Shown here: in pieces, positions 17,887 through 27,149 of the stretch
Layout of the letters: each line of letters starts with the position of its first letter
Numbering within the stretch: position 1 is the stretch's first letter
Made by a program: the position numbers and the translations under genes
Notes under the pieces: generated by a model
Told to the model about the DNA's origin: nothing
What the model saw: only the letters and a program-made list of their open reading frames with translations
The model's database searches: none
NCBI RefSeq assembly: GCF_900100975.1
Contig: NZ_FNFX01000003.1
Coordinates: 372,001-436,000 of the forward strand
Length of the DNA stretch: 64,000 bases
Origin: Methylophilus rhizosphaerae
GTDB lineage: Bacteria; Pseudomonadota; Gammaproteobacteria; Burkholderiales; Methylophilaceae
Direction of reading: 5' to 3'

Positions 17887-18831
17887 ATGGTGCTGACCTT
17901 TCAACAGATTATTTTAAAGCTTCAGGAATACTGGGACAAACAAGGCTGCACGTTGCTGCAACCTTACGATATGGAAGTCGGTGCAGGCACCAGCCATACC
18001 GCCACTTTTTTACGCGCACTGGGCCCTGAACCCTGGAAGGCTGCCTATGTGCAACCCAGCCGCCGCCCCAAAGATGGCCGCTACGGCGAAAACCCTAACC
18101 GCTTGCAGCATTACTACCAATACCAGGTAGTGCTCAAACCGGCCCCGGCCAATATCCTGGAACTGTACCTCGGCTCGCTTGAAGCGTTGGGCTTTAACCT
18201 CAAGGAAAACGATATCCGCTTTGTAGAGGATGACTGGGAAAACCCGACACTGGGCGCCTGGGGCCTGGGCTGGGAGGTCTGGCTCAATGGCATGGAAGTG
18301 ACACAATTCACCTATTTCCAGCAAGTGGGCGGCATCAACTGTAAACCGATCACCGGTGAAATCACCTATGGCCTGGAGCGCCTGGCCATGTACCTGCAAG
18401 GCGTGGAAAATGTCTATGACCTCGAATATTCGCCGGGTGTGAAGTATGGTGACGTGTTCCACCAGAATGAGGTTGAGCAATCGACTTATAATTTTGAGCA
18501 TTCCGATGCCGATTTCCTGTTCACGGCGTTTAATGCGCACGAAAAACAAGCCAAGCACCTGATGGAAGTGAAGCTGGCCTTGCCTGCTTACGAACAAGTG
18601 CTGAAAGCGGCACACACTTTTAACCTGCTCGACGCGCGTGGTGCGATTTCCGTCACCGAGCGTGCGGCCTACATTGGCCGTATCCGTACCCTGGCCCGCG
18701 CCGTGGCTGCCAGCTACCTCGATAGCCGCGCCCGCCTGGGCTTCCCGATGGCGCCAAAAGAATGGGCTGATGAAGTTATCGCCAAACTTGAGAGCGAACA
18801 AGCCGAACAAAACAAGAAAGCCGCCGCATGA
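17887..18831 (+). CDS. glyQ: Glycyl-tRNA synthetase alpha subunit
   Basis: Class II synthetase catalytic subunit, 314 residues, the bacterial alpha2beta2 form. It starts with [19 protein letters not shown] and contains the class II motifs: motif 1 region [21 protein letters not shown], motif 2 around [20 protein letters not shown], and motif 3 [13 protein letters not shown]. Its end overlaps glyS by 4 bp (ATGA). The upstream 150 bp separates it from the divergent metal efflux operon. Confidence 0.97.
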   Translation: MVLTFQQIILKLQEYWDKQGCTLLQPYDMEVGAGTSHTATFLRALGPEPWKAAYVQPSRRPKDGRYGENPNRLQHYYQYQVVLKPAPANILELYLGSLEALGFNLKENDIRFVEDDWENPTLGAWGLGWEVWLNGMEVTQFTYFQQVGGINCKPITGEITYGLERLAMYLQGVENVYDLEYSPGVKYGDVFHQNEVEQSTYNFEHSDADFLFTAFNAHEKQAKHLMEVKLALPAYEQVLKAAHTFNLLDARGAISVTERAAYIGRIRTLARAVAASYLDSRARLGFPMAPKEWADEVIAKLESEQAEQNKKAAA

Positions 18832-20927
18832 GTACCCGCAACCTGTTAGTTGAATTATTTGTAGAAGAACTGCCGCCCAAGGTATTGAAAAAGCTGGGTG
18901 AGTCTTTCAGTGGTGTGCTGGCTGAGAGCCTGCAAGCCTCCGGCCTGTTGGCGGATGGCAGCGCGGTGACTACTTTTGCATCCCCGCGCCGTCTGGCGGC
19001 GCATATCACGCAGGTGTCTGCAAAAGCGGCCGATAAACAAGTCGCGCAAAAACTGATGCCAGCGACGGTTGGCCTGGATGCCAATGGTCATGCCACTCCA
19101 GCCTTGCTGAAAAAATTGCAGGCCTTGGGCGAAGATGAAAGTGCCGTTGCCAAACTGCGCAAAGAAAATGATGGCAAGGCGGATGTGTTGTTCCTGGATG
19201 CGACGCAAGCAGGTGCCACCTTGCAGGAAGGCCTGCAAAAAGCGCTGGATGAGACGCTGGCCAAATTGCCTATTCCCAAGGTCATGACTTACCAGATTAA
19301 TGATGGCTGGCAGAGCGTGAACTTTGTGCGTCCGGCGCATGGCCTGGTGGCTTTGCATGGTAGCGAAATCGTGCCTGTTTCCACGCTGGGTTTAACGGCT
19401 GGAAATACGACACAAGGTCACCGTTTTGAAGCAAAAAATCCAGTGGTCACGATTACTTCTGCCGACACCTATGCGCAGCAATTGAATGATGAAGGTGCCG
19501 TAATTGCCGGTTTTGATGCGCGTCGTGCCGAGATTGTGAAGCAACTGCAAGCTGCGGCCGCCAAGCAAGGCTTGAAACCGATTGATGACGATGCCTTGCT
19601 GGACGAAGTGACTGCGCTGGTGGAGCGCCCTAACGTATTGCTGGGCCAGTTTGAAGAAGAGTTTTTACAGGTGCCGCAAGAGTGCCTGATTCTGACCATG
19701 AAGGCCAACCAGAAATATTTCCCGTTGCTGGATGCAAGCGGCAAACTGACTAATAAGTTTTTAATTGTATCCAACATCAACCCGGCCGATGCCAGCAAGG
19801 TCATTGGTGGCAACGAGCGCGTGGTGCGTCCACGTCTGGCCGATGCCAAATTCTTCTTTGACCAGGACCGTAAAAAGACGCTGGAAAGCCGTTTGCCTGG
19901 CCTGGGTAAAGTGGTTTACCACAACAAGCTGGGTTCACAAGGGGAGCGCAATGCGCGCGTGGTGGCGATTGCTTCTGCCATTGCCCAGCACATTGGTGGT
20001 GACGGTTTTGTCGCCAAAGTGGCGCAAGCCGCACGTTTGTCCAAGATTGACTTGCTGACTGATATGGTCGGTGAGTTCCCGGAGCTGCAAGGCATCATGG
20101 GTCGTTACTACGCCCAGCACGAAGGCATGGCTGATGACGTGGCGTATGCGATTGAAGATCATTACCGTCCACGCTTTGCCGGTGACGAACTGCCGCGTAG
20201 CCAGGTCGGTGTGGTGGTGGCCTTGGCGGACAAGCTGGAAACTTTGGCGGGCCTGTTCAGCATCGGTGAAAAACCGACTGGGGATAAGGATCCGTTTGCC
20301 TTGCGTCGCCAGGCACTGGGCATTTTGCGCATGCTGATGGAAACCGACTTGCCATTGGCCTTTGACCAGTTGATCGCACAAACACTGAGCGTATTTAATG
20401 GTGGCCAGGAAGTAGCTGAAGCCATCAAGGCATTCTGCTTTGACCGGCTGGCCGTGAACCTGCGTGACCAGGGGGCGAGCGCGCAAGAGGTGGATGCGGT
20501 ACTGTCATTGTCACCGAATCAATTAGCCGAAGTGCCACGCCGCTTAAGCGCAGTGCAGGCATTTGCCAACCTGGCGGAAGCACCTGCGCTGGCAGCTGCC
20601 AACAAGCGCGTATCTAACATCCTGAAAAAAGTGGAAGGCGAAGTAAAAGCCGAAGTAAAGGTTGAGTTACTGCAAGAGCCTGCCGAGAAGGCCCTGCACC
20701 AGGCGCTGGCTGCAACCAAGCCTAAAGCCGACCAGCTGTTTGAAACTGGCGATTACACAGCTTCATTGCAGGCACTGGCAAACCTCAAGGCACCGGTTGA
20801 TACCTTCTTTGATGAAGTGATGGTGAATGCCGATGATCCTGCACTCAAGGCCAATCGCCTGGGCCTGCTGGCAACCCTGCACCAGGCCATGAACCGCGTG
20901 GCAGATTTGTCCAAACTGGCAAGTTGA
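18828..20927 (+). CDS. glyS: Glycyl-tRNA synthetase beta subunit
   Basis: The 699-residue tRNA-binding and accessory subunit. Recognised by [18 protein letters not shown] at the N terminus, the [11 protein letters not shown] motif, [38 protein letters not shown], the HD-like [15 protein letters not shown] region (here [20 protein letters not shown]) and the C-terminal DALR-type anticodon-binding helices. Coupled to glyQ by an ATGA overlap; gmhB follows after 25 bp. Confidence 0.97.
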   Translation: MSTRNLLVELFVEELPPKVLKKLGESFSGVLAESLQASGLLADGSAVTTFASPRRLAAHITQVSAKAADKQVAQKLMPATVGLDANGHATPALLKKLQALGEDESAVAKLRKENDGKADVLFLDATQAGATLQEGLQKALDETLAKLPIPKVMTYQINDGWQSVNFVRPAHGLVALHGSEIVPVSTLGLTAGNTTQGHRFEAKNPVVTITSADTYAQQLNDEGAVIAGFDARRAEIVKQLQAAAAKQGLKPIDDDALLDEVTALVERPNVLLGQFEEEFLQVPQECLILTMKANQKYFPLLDASGKLTNKFLIVSNINPADASKVIGGNERVVRPRLADAKFFFDQDRKKTLESRLPGLGKVVYHNKLGSQGERNARVVAIASAIAQHIGGDGFVAKVAQAARLSKIDLLTDMVGEFPELQGIMGRYYAQHEGMADDVAYAIEDHYRPRFAGDELPRSQVGVVVALADKLETLAGLFSIGEKPTGDKDPFALRRQALGILRMLMETDLPLAFDQLIAQTLSVFNGGQEVAEAIKAFCFDRLAVNLRDQGASAQEVDAVLSLSPNQLAEVPRRLSAVQAFANLAEAPALAAANKRVSNILKKVEGEVKAEVKVELLQEPAEKALHQALAATKPKADQLFETGDYTASLQALANLKAPVDTFFDEVMVNADDPALKANRLGLLATLHQAMNRVADLSKLAS

Positions 20928-20952
20928 TCAAGTTGCCGTCAGGAGTTTATGC

Positions 20953-21495
20953 ATGAAATTAGTCATTCTTGACCGTGACGGCGTGATTAACCGCGACAGC
21001 GCGACCTTTATCAAGAATCCCAATGAGTGGATTCCGATTCCTGGCAGCCTGGAAGCGATTGCGCTGCTCAACCAGCATGGGTACCGCGTGGCAGTGGCGA
21101 CCAATCAATCGGGCATTGCGCGTGGCTATTTCGATATGGCCACGCTGAATGCCATTCACGACAAAATGCATAAAGCGCTGGCACAAGTAGGTGGCCGTAT
21201 TGATGCGGTGTTTTATTGCCCGCATGCGGCCGATGATCATTGTAGTTGCCGCAAGCCAAAAACTGGCATGCTGGAAGAAATCAGCCGCCGTTTTAACATC
21301 GAGTTGAATAAAGTGCCCGGTGTAGGCGATGCACTGCGTGACTTGCAGGCATTTGCCAACGCCGGCTGCCAGCCTTATCTGGTGCGTACTGGGAAAGGTG
21401 AAGAAACCTATAACCTGTCTGACGTCCCCGAGAATACCATCGTGGTTGCCGATCTGGCAGCGGCTGTGCAAGACATTATTGCAGGTGACAGATAA
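20953..21495 (+). CDS. gmhB: D-glycero-beta-D-manno-heptose-1,7-bisphosphate 7-phosphatase GmhB
   Basis: HAD-superfamily phosphatase of LPS inner-core heptose synthesis, 180 residues. The nucleophile motif LDRDGVIN has D7 and D9; the second motif is VATNQSG; the zinc-binding loop CPHAADDHCSCRKP distinguishes GmhB from histidinol phosphatases; the last Asp motif is at PGVGDALRDLQAF, where the family usually has VGD(S/R)xxD. A ribosome site AGGAG precedes the ATG. It overlaps plsC by one base (TAATG). Confidence 0.93.
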   Translation: MKLVILDRDGVINRDSATFIKNPNEWIPIPGSLEAIALLNQHGYRVAVATNQSGIARGYFDMATLNAIHDKMHKALAQVGGRIDAVFYCPHAADDHCSCRKPKTGMLEEISRRFNIELNKVPGVGDALRDLQAFANAGCQPYLVRTGKGEETYNLSDVPENTIVVADLAAAVQDIIAGDR

Positions 21496-22208
21496 TGCAG
21501 AAAGCCGTGTTGTATGTGCGGGCTTTGCTGTTTTATACCGGCTTGGTTGCACTGACGATTCCATTTTCCTTACTGGCGATTTTGCTGACGCCGCTACCGG
21601 CAGTGACGCGTTCGCGCTGGGTCAGTGGCTGGGCGTATGGCGTGTTGTGGTGGCTCAAAGTGACGTGCAATCTGCGTTATGAGGTGACCGGGCGTGAACA
21701 TATTCCTGCCGGTGCGCATATTATCCTGGCGAAACATCAGTCGGCCTGGGAAACCATAGGGTTGCAGTGTATTTTCCCGCCGCAAATCTGGGTAATGAAA
21801 AAAGAATTACTGATGATTCCTTTCCTGGGCTGGGCATTTTGGGCGCTGGATGCGATTCCGATTGATCGCAGTGCTGGTCGCGAGGCATTGAAGAAACTGG
21901 TCAACAATGGCAAAGACAGATTGCGACAGGGATTAAGTGTGGTGATTTTCCCGGAAGGCACCCGCACGGCGCCTGGTCAGCGTGGCAAGTATCACATCGG
22001 TGGTGCCTGGCTGGCATCGCATAGCGAAACTACCGTGGTGCCGGTGGCGCATAATGCTGGCCGCTTCTGGCGCAAAAATTCCATCCTTAAATATCCAGGC
22101 GTCATCCAGGTGGTCATTGGCCAGCCCATTGATACCAAAGGCCTCAAGCCAGATGCTATCAATAAACAGGTCGAAGACTGGATTGAAGCCGAGATGTTAA
22201 ACCTGTGA
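21495..22208 (+). CDS. plsC: 1-acyl-sn-glycerol-3-phosphate acyltransferase
   Basis: Membrane-bound lysophosphatidic acid acyltransferase, 237 residues. One hydrophobic helix (residues 8-30) precedes the acyltransferase motifs: HQSAWET (H-x4-E where many PlsC have H-x4-D), AIPIDRSAGREAL, and FPEGTRTAPGQRG. The Glu variant is common in betaproteobacterial homologues. It lies between gmhB and a YgjP-like gene with overlaps of 1 and 4 bp, so the three are probably one transcript. Confidence 0.93.
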   Translation: MQKAVLYVRALLFYTGLVALTIPFSLLAILLTPLPAVTRSRWVSGWAYGVLWWLKVTCNLRYEVTGREHIPAGAHIILAKHQSAWETIGLQCIFPPQIWVMKKELLMIPFLGWAFWALDAIPIDRSAGREALKKLVNNGKDRLRQGLSVVIFPEGTRTAPGQRGKYHIGGAWLASHSETTVVPVAHNAGRFWRKNSILKYPGVIQVVIGQPIDTKGLKPDAINKQVEDWIEAEMLNL

Positions 22209-22918
22209 TCGAGCAACGCTTGCAATTGCCCAATGGGCAAAGCATCCAATACCTGCTCGACCTGCGTGCACGCAGAACCATAGGCCTTAAAATCACGGCC
22301 AATGGCCTGGTGGTGCATGCCCCCAAACGTATTTCAGCCACGCAGCTACAGCAAGTCTTATTGGAAAAATCGGGCTGGATACAGCAAAAACTGGCTTTGC
22401 GTGAAGCGAACCAGGTGGCGCCCATGCAGTGGCTGGATGGTGAACCCTTGCTGTTTATGGGGCAGGATATTGTGCTGACGCTGCAACAGCATGCCACCAA
22501 TAAAGCGGTGACACTGCAAGGCAACCAGTTGCTGGTCCGGTCGCCGCAGAGCGACCAGCCAGCGTTCGTCGCACGCAAAGTGCTGCAATGGTATGCGCAG
22601 CAGGCGTTGCCGGATTTTAAGCGCAGGGTTGAGTTGATCGCTGCGCAGATGGGCGAAAAGATTACTTCTGTTGCGCTTTCTAATGCCAGATCGCGCTGGG
22701 GTAGCTGTAACAGCCGCAAGCAAATCCGCCTCAACTGGCGGCTGATACAAGCACCGCCGCATATCATTCAATATGTGGTTTGCCACGAAATGGCCCATCT
22801 CAGGGAAATGAACCATTCCGCCAGGTTCTATGCCGTACAGGAAAGCCTGTTTCCCCATCACCTGCAAGCCGAAAAAGAACTCAAGGCCTTGTCTGCGATT
22901 TTGCATCGCATGGCCTGA
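22205..22918 (+). CDS. YgjP-like M48-type metallopeptidase (DUF45)
   Basis: A 237-residue protein with a DUF45 layout: an N-terminal beta-rich part (RRTIGLKITANGLVVHAPKR), then SRWGSCNSRKQIRLNWRL and the zinc motif VCHEMAHLREMNHS, where HExxH plus a downstream His form the metal site. This domain is often called SprT/YgjP-like and is found beside type I restriction genes or as a stand-alone gene. Here it stands alone after plsC, overlapping by 4 bp. The substrate is unknown. Confidence 0.88.
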   Translation: MIEQRLQLPNGQSIQYLLDLRARRTIGLKITANGLVVHAPKRISATQLQQVLLEKSGWIQQKLALREANQVAPMQWLDGEPLLFMGQDIVLTLQQHATNKAVTLQGNQLLVRSPQSDQPAFVARKVLQWYAQQALPDFKRRVELIAAQMGEKITSVALSNARSRWGSCNSRKQIRLNWRLIQAPPHIIQYVVCHEMAHLREMNHSARFYAVQESLFPHHLQAEKELKALSAILHRMA

Positions 22919-22921
22919 CCG

Positions 22922-23857
22922 CTAACGCCGGGAAGTGGGTGTCACCACTGGCTGATGCATCGCTTTGTTGGCTAACCAGATGCCGGTGAAGATTGTCAGC
23001 ATGCCCAGCAACTGGTAGGCATGCAATGCTTCACGTAACAGCAGGCTGGAAAGCAGCGAGCCGAACACGGGCATGGCATGAATAAATACGCTCGCGCGCA
23101 CCGAGCCTACAAGTGTGACGGCTTTTGAATAGGCCAGGAAGGCAATCACGGAAGGGAAAATCCCGATATAGGCCAATATCCACCAGGTCCGGGTGTCTGT
23201 GATATGTATCGTGCTGACCTGGCTTTCCCAGGCATACAGTGGCAGCAGGAATAATAATGCAATCAGCACCTGGCATAGCATAAGTCCTGTGCGGTCTATC
23301 GTGGCCGGAATCTCCTTGGTCCACAAAGTAAACAAGGCCCAGCAAATCATGGCCAGGAAAATAATCACATCACCCGGAGCGAAAGCCAGCGTAAGCAACA
23401 CCTGCAATTCCCCGCGCGAGACGACTGTGAGGACGCCTGCGAGCGAAACCAGCAGCCCCAGCAATTGGTAAACAGCTAGTCGCTGGCGATAAAACAAAAA
23501 GCCGAAGATCGCGACCAGAAAGGGGATGAAGGAATTGAGGATGATACCGTTAGTCGCACTGGTCGTGTGTAAGCCCCAGTACACCATCAGGTTAAATGTA
23601 GCCACGCCGGTAATGGCCGTGCCTAGCACATGCCAGCGGTAAGTCAGGTAATGGGCGCGGTCACGCAAAAAAGGCTTGAGTGCGAACGGTAGCAGGCAGA
23701 GCGTGGCAAGCCCCCAGCGGATAAGCGATAGCGCCACGGGTGGTACCGAGGCGCTGACGGCGCGCCCGGCGATGAAATTACCGGCCCAGAGCAACGGCGG
23801 TAGCAGCAGTAATACTAAGATGTGCCAGTCTGGTTTGGTGCTTGAGTGATTTGCCAT
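22922..23857 (-). CDS. EamA-family (DMT superfamily) transporter
   Basis: Ten-helix drug/metabolite transporter of 311 residues built from two EamA repeats: the first begins LLPPLLWAGNFIAGRAV with RWGLATLCLLPFA, the second at LAFAPGDVIIFLAMICWALFTLWTKEI. The RWG motif and the loop ATSATNGIILNS region are typical. Substrate unknown; relatives export amino acids or other metabolites. It is convergent with the YgjP-like gene, with only 3 bp between stops, and sits alone as a transcription unit. Confidence 0.88.
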   Translation of the reverse strand: MANHSSTKPDWHILVLLLLPPLLWAGNFIAGRAVSASVPPVALSLIRWGLATLCLLPFALKPFLRDRAHYLTYRWHVLGTAITGVATFNLMVYWGLHTTSATNGIILNSFIPFLVAIFGFLFYRQRLAVYQLLGLLVSLAGVLTVVSRGELQVLLTLAFAPGDVIIFLAMICWALFTLWTKEIPATIDRTGLMLCQVLIALLFLLPLYAWESQVSTIHITDTRTWWILAYIGIFPSVIAFLAYSKAVTLVGSVRASVFIHAMPVFGSLLSSLLLREALHAYQLLGMLTIFTGIWLANKAMHQPVVTPTSRR

Positions 23858-23935
23858 GCCGATGGATGAATGAGGGATAAGCGCATGATTGTAGTAGGCA
23901 ATGCAGCTACCGGCAAAGCATGTTTTGTGAAATAG

Positions 23936-23962
23936 AAAAGGGGCTGATAGCCCCTTTTTTTG
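23936..23962. terminator. Rho-independent terminator downstream of bfd
   Basis: AAAAGGGGCT, loop GAT, AGCCCC then T8. It closes bfd on the minus strand (T4 on that strand) and would also block plus-strand read-through. Confidence 0.85.
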
Positions 23963-23975
23963 AAACTGGAGGTGA

Positions 23976-24203
23976 TCAGGCGGCGCCTAATTGTACCGGT
24001 GTTAACTGGATCAGTTTTTTCACCAGGCCAGGATGTTGTTCTGTGTGTGCTTCTTTCAGGCAGGCTTTGGCACAGCTGGCACATTTGCCGCATTCCGCGC
24101 CAACACCTAATTGTTCTTTCAGGTCCTTCACGGTTTTTGCACCATTTCTCACCGCCTGGTGAACTTGACGCTCAGTGACTGCATTACACACGCAAACGTA
24201 CAT
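23976..24203 (-). CDS. bfd: Bacterioferritin-associated ferredoxin Bfd
   Basis: [2Fe-2S] protein of 75 residues that reduces bacterioferritin haem so that stored Fe(III) can leave as Fe(II). Cluster ligands C4, C6, C38 and C41 match E. coli Bfd (MYVCVCNAVTE and ECGKCASC); two additional Cys (C44, C48) are outside that set. The start follows AGAGAGG. A perfect Fur palindrome lies 21 bp upstream, fitting induction when iron is scarce, and the bacterioferritin genes are next upstream. Confidence 0.95.
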   Translation of the reverse strand: MYVCVCNAVTERQVHQAVRNGAKTVKDLKEQLGVGAECGKCASCAKACLKEAHTEQHPGLVKKLIQLTPVQLGAA

Positions 24204-24223
24204 ATTGCCTCTCTAAAGTTACT

Positions 24224-24242
24224 AATGATAATTATTATCATT
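24224..24242. promoter_or_regulatory. Fur box upstream of bfd
   Basis: AATGATAAT-T-ATTATCATT, a perfect 19-bp palindrome and a near-perfect match to the Fur consensus GATAATGATAATCATTATC. It overlaps the expected bfd promoter, so iron-bound Fur should repress bfd. Confidence 0.93.
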
Positions 24243-24285
24243 TATTGAGAGCTTGTCAAGGTTAAACTGGTTCCCTGCAGCCAAG

Positions 24286-24307
24286 AAAAAAGCCGCTTTC
24301 GCGGCTT
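24286..24307 (-). terminator. Rho-independent terminator after the bacterioferritin operon
   Basis: On the minus strand AAGCCGC, loop GAAA, GCGGCTT followed by T residues (A run at 24286-24291 on the plus strand). It separates the bfr pair from the Fur-controlled bfd promoter. Confidence 0.88.
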
Positions 24308-24335
24308 GATTCAACGGTTGATGTGGGTACCGGGA

Positions 24336-24812
24336 TTAGTCGGATTCAATCTGGGATTGCAGGTAATTCGGCAAGGTGACGTCTGTAATCAGGCGTTGCT
24401 GGGTCTCCAGCCAGTCTATGGCCTCTTCGCAGGCTTCCAGCAATTCGGTCAGCAGGTCGCGCGTGACATAGTCCTGCAGTTTTTCGGCTTCTGCAATCGC
24501 TTCCACCAGTTGCGGGCGCTGCACCTCTTTTTCAAAGCTGAGGTCACCTTGCAGGCATTCCACTACATCTTCGCCAATCAGTAGCTTGCCAAGGTTTTGC
24601 AGGTTAGGCAGGCCATCCAGGAACAGGATGCGCTCAATCACCTCATCCGCTTCTTTCATGACGCGGATGGATTGTTTGTACTGGTAGTCGTTGAGTCTTT
24701 CCAGGCCCCATTTCCTGAACATGCGCGCATGCAGAAAGTACTGATTGATAGATGTCAGCTGGTTTTTGAGCACCTTGTTCAGTGTGCTGATAATATGTTT
24801 TCCGCCTTTCAT
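24336..24812 (-). CDS. bfr: Bacterioferritin subunit with haem ligand but degenerate ferroxidase centre
   Basis: Ferritin-fold subunit of 158 residues, clearly bacterioferritin ([32 protein letters not shown]). Set against E. coli Bfr, the haem-coordinating Met52 is kept, but the di-iron ligands are largely lost: E18 is Q, E51 is V, H54 is E, E127 is C and H130 is A; only E94 remains. The adjacent paralogue has the reverse pattern. A hetero-oligomer in which this subunit binds haem at the two-fold interface is therefore likely. AAGGAG precedes the ATG by 6 bp, and the gene follows its partner by 9 bp. Confidence 0.9.
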   Translation of the reverse strand: MKGGKHIISTLNKVLKNQLTSINQYFLHARMFRKWGLERLNDYQYKQSIRVMKEADEVIERILFLDGLPNLQNLGKLLIGEDVVECLQGDLSFEKEVQRPQLVEAIAEAEKLQDYVTRDLLTELLEACEEAIDWLETQQRLITDVTLPNYLQSQIESD

Positions 24813-24821
24813 AGCAGCTCC

Positions 24822-25313
24822 TTATACGGCTGCCGCCGGGCTGTCGCCCATCTGGCTTTGGCAGTAGTTTTCAATGCCGATCAATTTGATCAGGTTCAGT
24901 TGTTTTTCCAGCCAGTAGGCATGATCCATTTCGGTGTCATCCAGTTGCACCAGCAGCATTTCGCGTGTGACAAAATCCTGCGCCTGTTCGCAGGCTTCGA
25001 TAGCGCTTTTCAGGTGTTTGACCACGGTGTATTCCAGTGCCAGGTCTGATTCCAGCATGGATTTAACGTCTTTGCCGATATGGATAGGATCGCGTTTGGC
25101 GAGGTTGGGTGTGCCTTCCAGGAACAGGATACGCTGAATGAGCGCGCGGGCATGTTCTCTTTCGTGCAGGGATTCGTGCAAGATGTGTTGCGCAATCGTG
25201 CCTAGTCCCATGTCGGCATACATTTCGCCGTGAATCAGGTACTGGTCGGTGGCGGTGAGCTCGCCTGCCAGTAAATCATTCAGAATATCTATAATTTTCT
25301 TATCGCCTCTCAT
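24822..25313 (-). CDS. bfr: Bacterioferritin subunit with intact ferroxidase centre but no haem Met
   Basis: Bacterioferritin of 163 residues and first gene of the pair. All six di-iron ligands are present: E18, E51, H54, E94, and the late ExxH E128/H131 (one-residue insertion relative to E. coli). The haem ligand position 52 is Arg. The sequence around it reads HESLHEREHAR. This subunit should oxidise Fe(II) but cannot ligate haem by Met, complementing the downstream subunit. The ribosome site AGGAG lies 6 bp before the ATG. A 21-bp palindrome (25399-25419) lies upstream. Confidence 0.92.
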   Translation of the reverse strand: MRGDKKIIDILNDLLAGELTATDQYLIHGEMYADMGLGTIAQHILHESLHEREHARALIQRILFLEGTPNLAKRDPIHIGKDVKSMLESDLALEYTVVKHLKSAIEACEQAQDFVTREMLLVQLDDTEMDHAYWLEKQLNLIKLIGIENYCQSQMGDSPAAAV

Positions 25314-25398
25314 TGCCGGCTCCTGTATGCAGTTTTGATGCTGGCTATGATACAGGAAATAGCAAGGAGTGCAATAATAAAATTAATGTAACTTATTG

Positions 25399-25419
25399 AT
25401 TTAAAATGATATTTTAAAT
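25399..25419. promoter_or_regulatory. Perfect 21-bp AT-rich palindrome upstream of the bacterioferritin operon
   Basis: ATTTAAAAT-GAT-ATTTTAAAT, 86 bp upstream of the first bfr start and 59 bp from the sco stop. The composition does not match the Fur consensus. It could be an operator for the bfr promoter or an upstream activating element; no regulator can be named. Confidence 0.45.
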
Positions 25420-25477
25420 AGTAACATAAATGAAAATCGTTCTTGACTACAAGCGCCGGTGACCGGTACAAACGTGT

Positions 25478-26071
25478 TTACATCAGCAGTTTCAAGTCAT
25501 GTGCAATGTTTGCCGGCTTTTCGCCATAACCAAGATAAATACGTGGTGCCCCGGTTTTATCAAACACATACAGGCCTGCACTATGATCCATGGTATAGCC
25601 CGACTGGCCAGGTTCGGTGACTTTGGCGGCATATACCTTGTACTCGGCCAGGTTGGCAGCCACTTCAGCTGGCGTACCGCGCAAACCGATAAAACGTGCA
25701 TCGAAGCCAGGTACAAACTGTGCCAGCACTTCCTGCGTATCACGTTCAGGATCGACAGTCACAAACAATACCTGTACATCATCGGCCTTATCACCCAGCA
25801 ATTTCATGGTTTGCTTCAGGTCACTCATGGTTGTGGGGCACACGTCCGGGCAATGCGTGTAGCCGAAAAACAGCACAACCACCTTGCCTTTGAAATCATT
25901 GATACTACGTAACTTTCCGGTGTGGTCGGTCAATGTCAGCGGTTTGCCAAAATGGGTGCCGGTCAGGTCGGTGCCGATAAAACTGGCGTGTGAGCCGCCA
26001 GGTTGGCAGCCAGCCAGCAGTCCTAGCAACATAAATCCCATGACCCATCGCCACATAAAATGTGCACGCAT
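25478..26071 (-). CDS. Sco1/SenC family copper chaperone lipoprotein
   Basis: Thioredoxin-fold protein that delivers copper to the CuA site of cytochrome oxidase. Start ATG 26071 follows AAGGA and gives a lipoprotein signal (lipobox LLAGC, Cys22), 197 residues; the longer frame to 26113 lacks this layout. Copper ligands are C74 and C78 (CPDVCP) and H163 (MDHSAGLYVFD). It stands alone here, about 21 kb from the cytochrome oxidase cluster it probably serves. Confidence 0.92.
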   Translation of the reverse strand: MRAHFMWRWVMGFMLLGLLAGCQPGGSHASFIGTDLTGTHFGKPLTLTDHTGKLRSINDFKGKVVVLFFGYTHCPDVCPTTMSDLKQTMKLLGDKADDVQVLFVTVDPERDTQEVLAQFVPGFDARFIGLRGTPAEVAANLAEYKVYAAKVTEPGQSGYTMDHSAGLYVFDKTGAPRIYLGYGEKPANIAHDLKLLM

Positions 26072-26181
26072 ATAAAAATCCTTGTAAATCAGCATTGAAA
26101 TGAATTCTAGCATAGGCGAAAAAGACGCAGTTTGGTTTACAATACCAGTTTTTCATGACTGACGGATTGAGGCGAGTTTAA

Positions 26182-27117
26182 ATGGCAATACCGAGTTCGA
26201 TGGCAGACCGTGACGGCGTTATCTGGTACGACGGCAAAATGGTCAACTGGCGTGATGCCACCACCCACGTATTAACCCACACCCTGCACTATGGCATGGG
26301 CGTGTTTGAAGGGGTGCGTGCCTACAAAACCGAGCAGGGTCCCGCGATTTTCCGCCTGCAGGAGCATACAGACCGCCTGTTCCGCAGTGCGCATATCCTG
26401 GGCATGAAAATGCCATTTGATAAAGCGACCATTTCCGAGGCACAAAAAGCAGCGGTACGCGAAAACAACCTCGAATCGGCTTACCTGCGCCCGATGGCAT
26501 TTTACGGTGCCGAAGCCATGGGTATCTCTGCCAAGACCTTGTCCACCCATGTGATCGTCGGTGCCTGGAGCTGGGGCGCTTACATGGGCGAAGAAGCGAT
26601 TACCAAAGGTATCCGCGTAAAAACTTCCTCCTTCGCACGTCACCACGTAAATATCACCATGTGTAAAGCCAAGGCTAACGGCAACTACATGAACAGTATC
26701 CTGGCCCACCAGGAAGCGGCACAGGATGGTTACCAGGAAGCATTGCTGCTGGACGTAGACGGATTTGTGGCTGAAGGCTCTGGCGAGAATATCTTTATCG
26801 TGCGTAACGGTAAATTGATTACGCCGGACCTGACATCGGCACTGGAAGGTATTACCCGCGATACCATCATTCACCTGGCGAAAGAAGAACTGGGCCTGGA
26901 AATTATTGAAAAACGTATCACGCGTGATGAGGTATATAGTGCAGATGAAGCTTTCTTCACCGGTACTGCGGCTGAAGTCACGCCTATCCGCGAGTTGGAT
27001 AACCGTGCGATTGGCGCGGGCTCACGTGGTCCAATCACCGAAAAACTGCAAAGCCTGTATTTCGATGTGGTTAAAGGTAAAAACGCCAAATACCAGCACT
27101 GGCTGACGTTGGTTTAA
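26182..27117 (+). CDS. ilvE: Branched-chain amino acid aminotransferase
   Basis: Fold type IV PLP enzyme interconverting Leu, Ile, Val and their 2-oxo acids, 311 residues. Recognised by WYDGKMVNWRDATTHVLTHTLHYG, EGVRAYKTEQGPAIFRL, the catalytic Lys in CKAKANGNYMNS, GFVAEGSGENIFIV and the FFTGTAAEVTPI phosphate-binding loop. A zinc-finger gene follows 32 bp downstream. Confidence 0.96.
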   Translation: MAIPSSMADRDGVIWYDGKMVNWRDATTHVLTHTLHYGMGVFEGVRAYKTEQGPAIFRLQEHTDRLFRSAHILGMKMPFDKATISEAQKAAVRENNLESAYLRPMAFYGAEAMGISAKTLSTHVIVGAWSWGAYMGEEAITKGIRVKTSSFARHHVNITMCKAKANGNYMNSILAHQEAAQDGYQEALLLDVDGFVAEGSGENIFIVRNGKLITPDLTSALEGITRDTIIHLAKEELGLEIIEKRITRDEVYSADEAFFTGTAAEVTPIRELDNRAIGAGSRGPITEKLQSLYFDVVKGKNAKYQHWLTLV

Positions 27118-27149
27118 TCGATTGTGTGCCGGTTTGCGGGAGAATTTGA

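Noticed and set aside
18010-18810. 266-residue minus-strand frame opposite glyQ
   Set aside because: Complementary shadow of a conserved synthetase gene; composition (many His, Phe, Gln) is that of an antisense frame.
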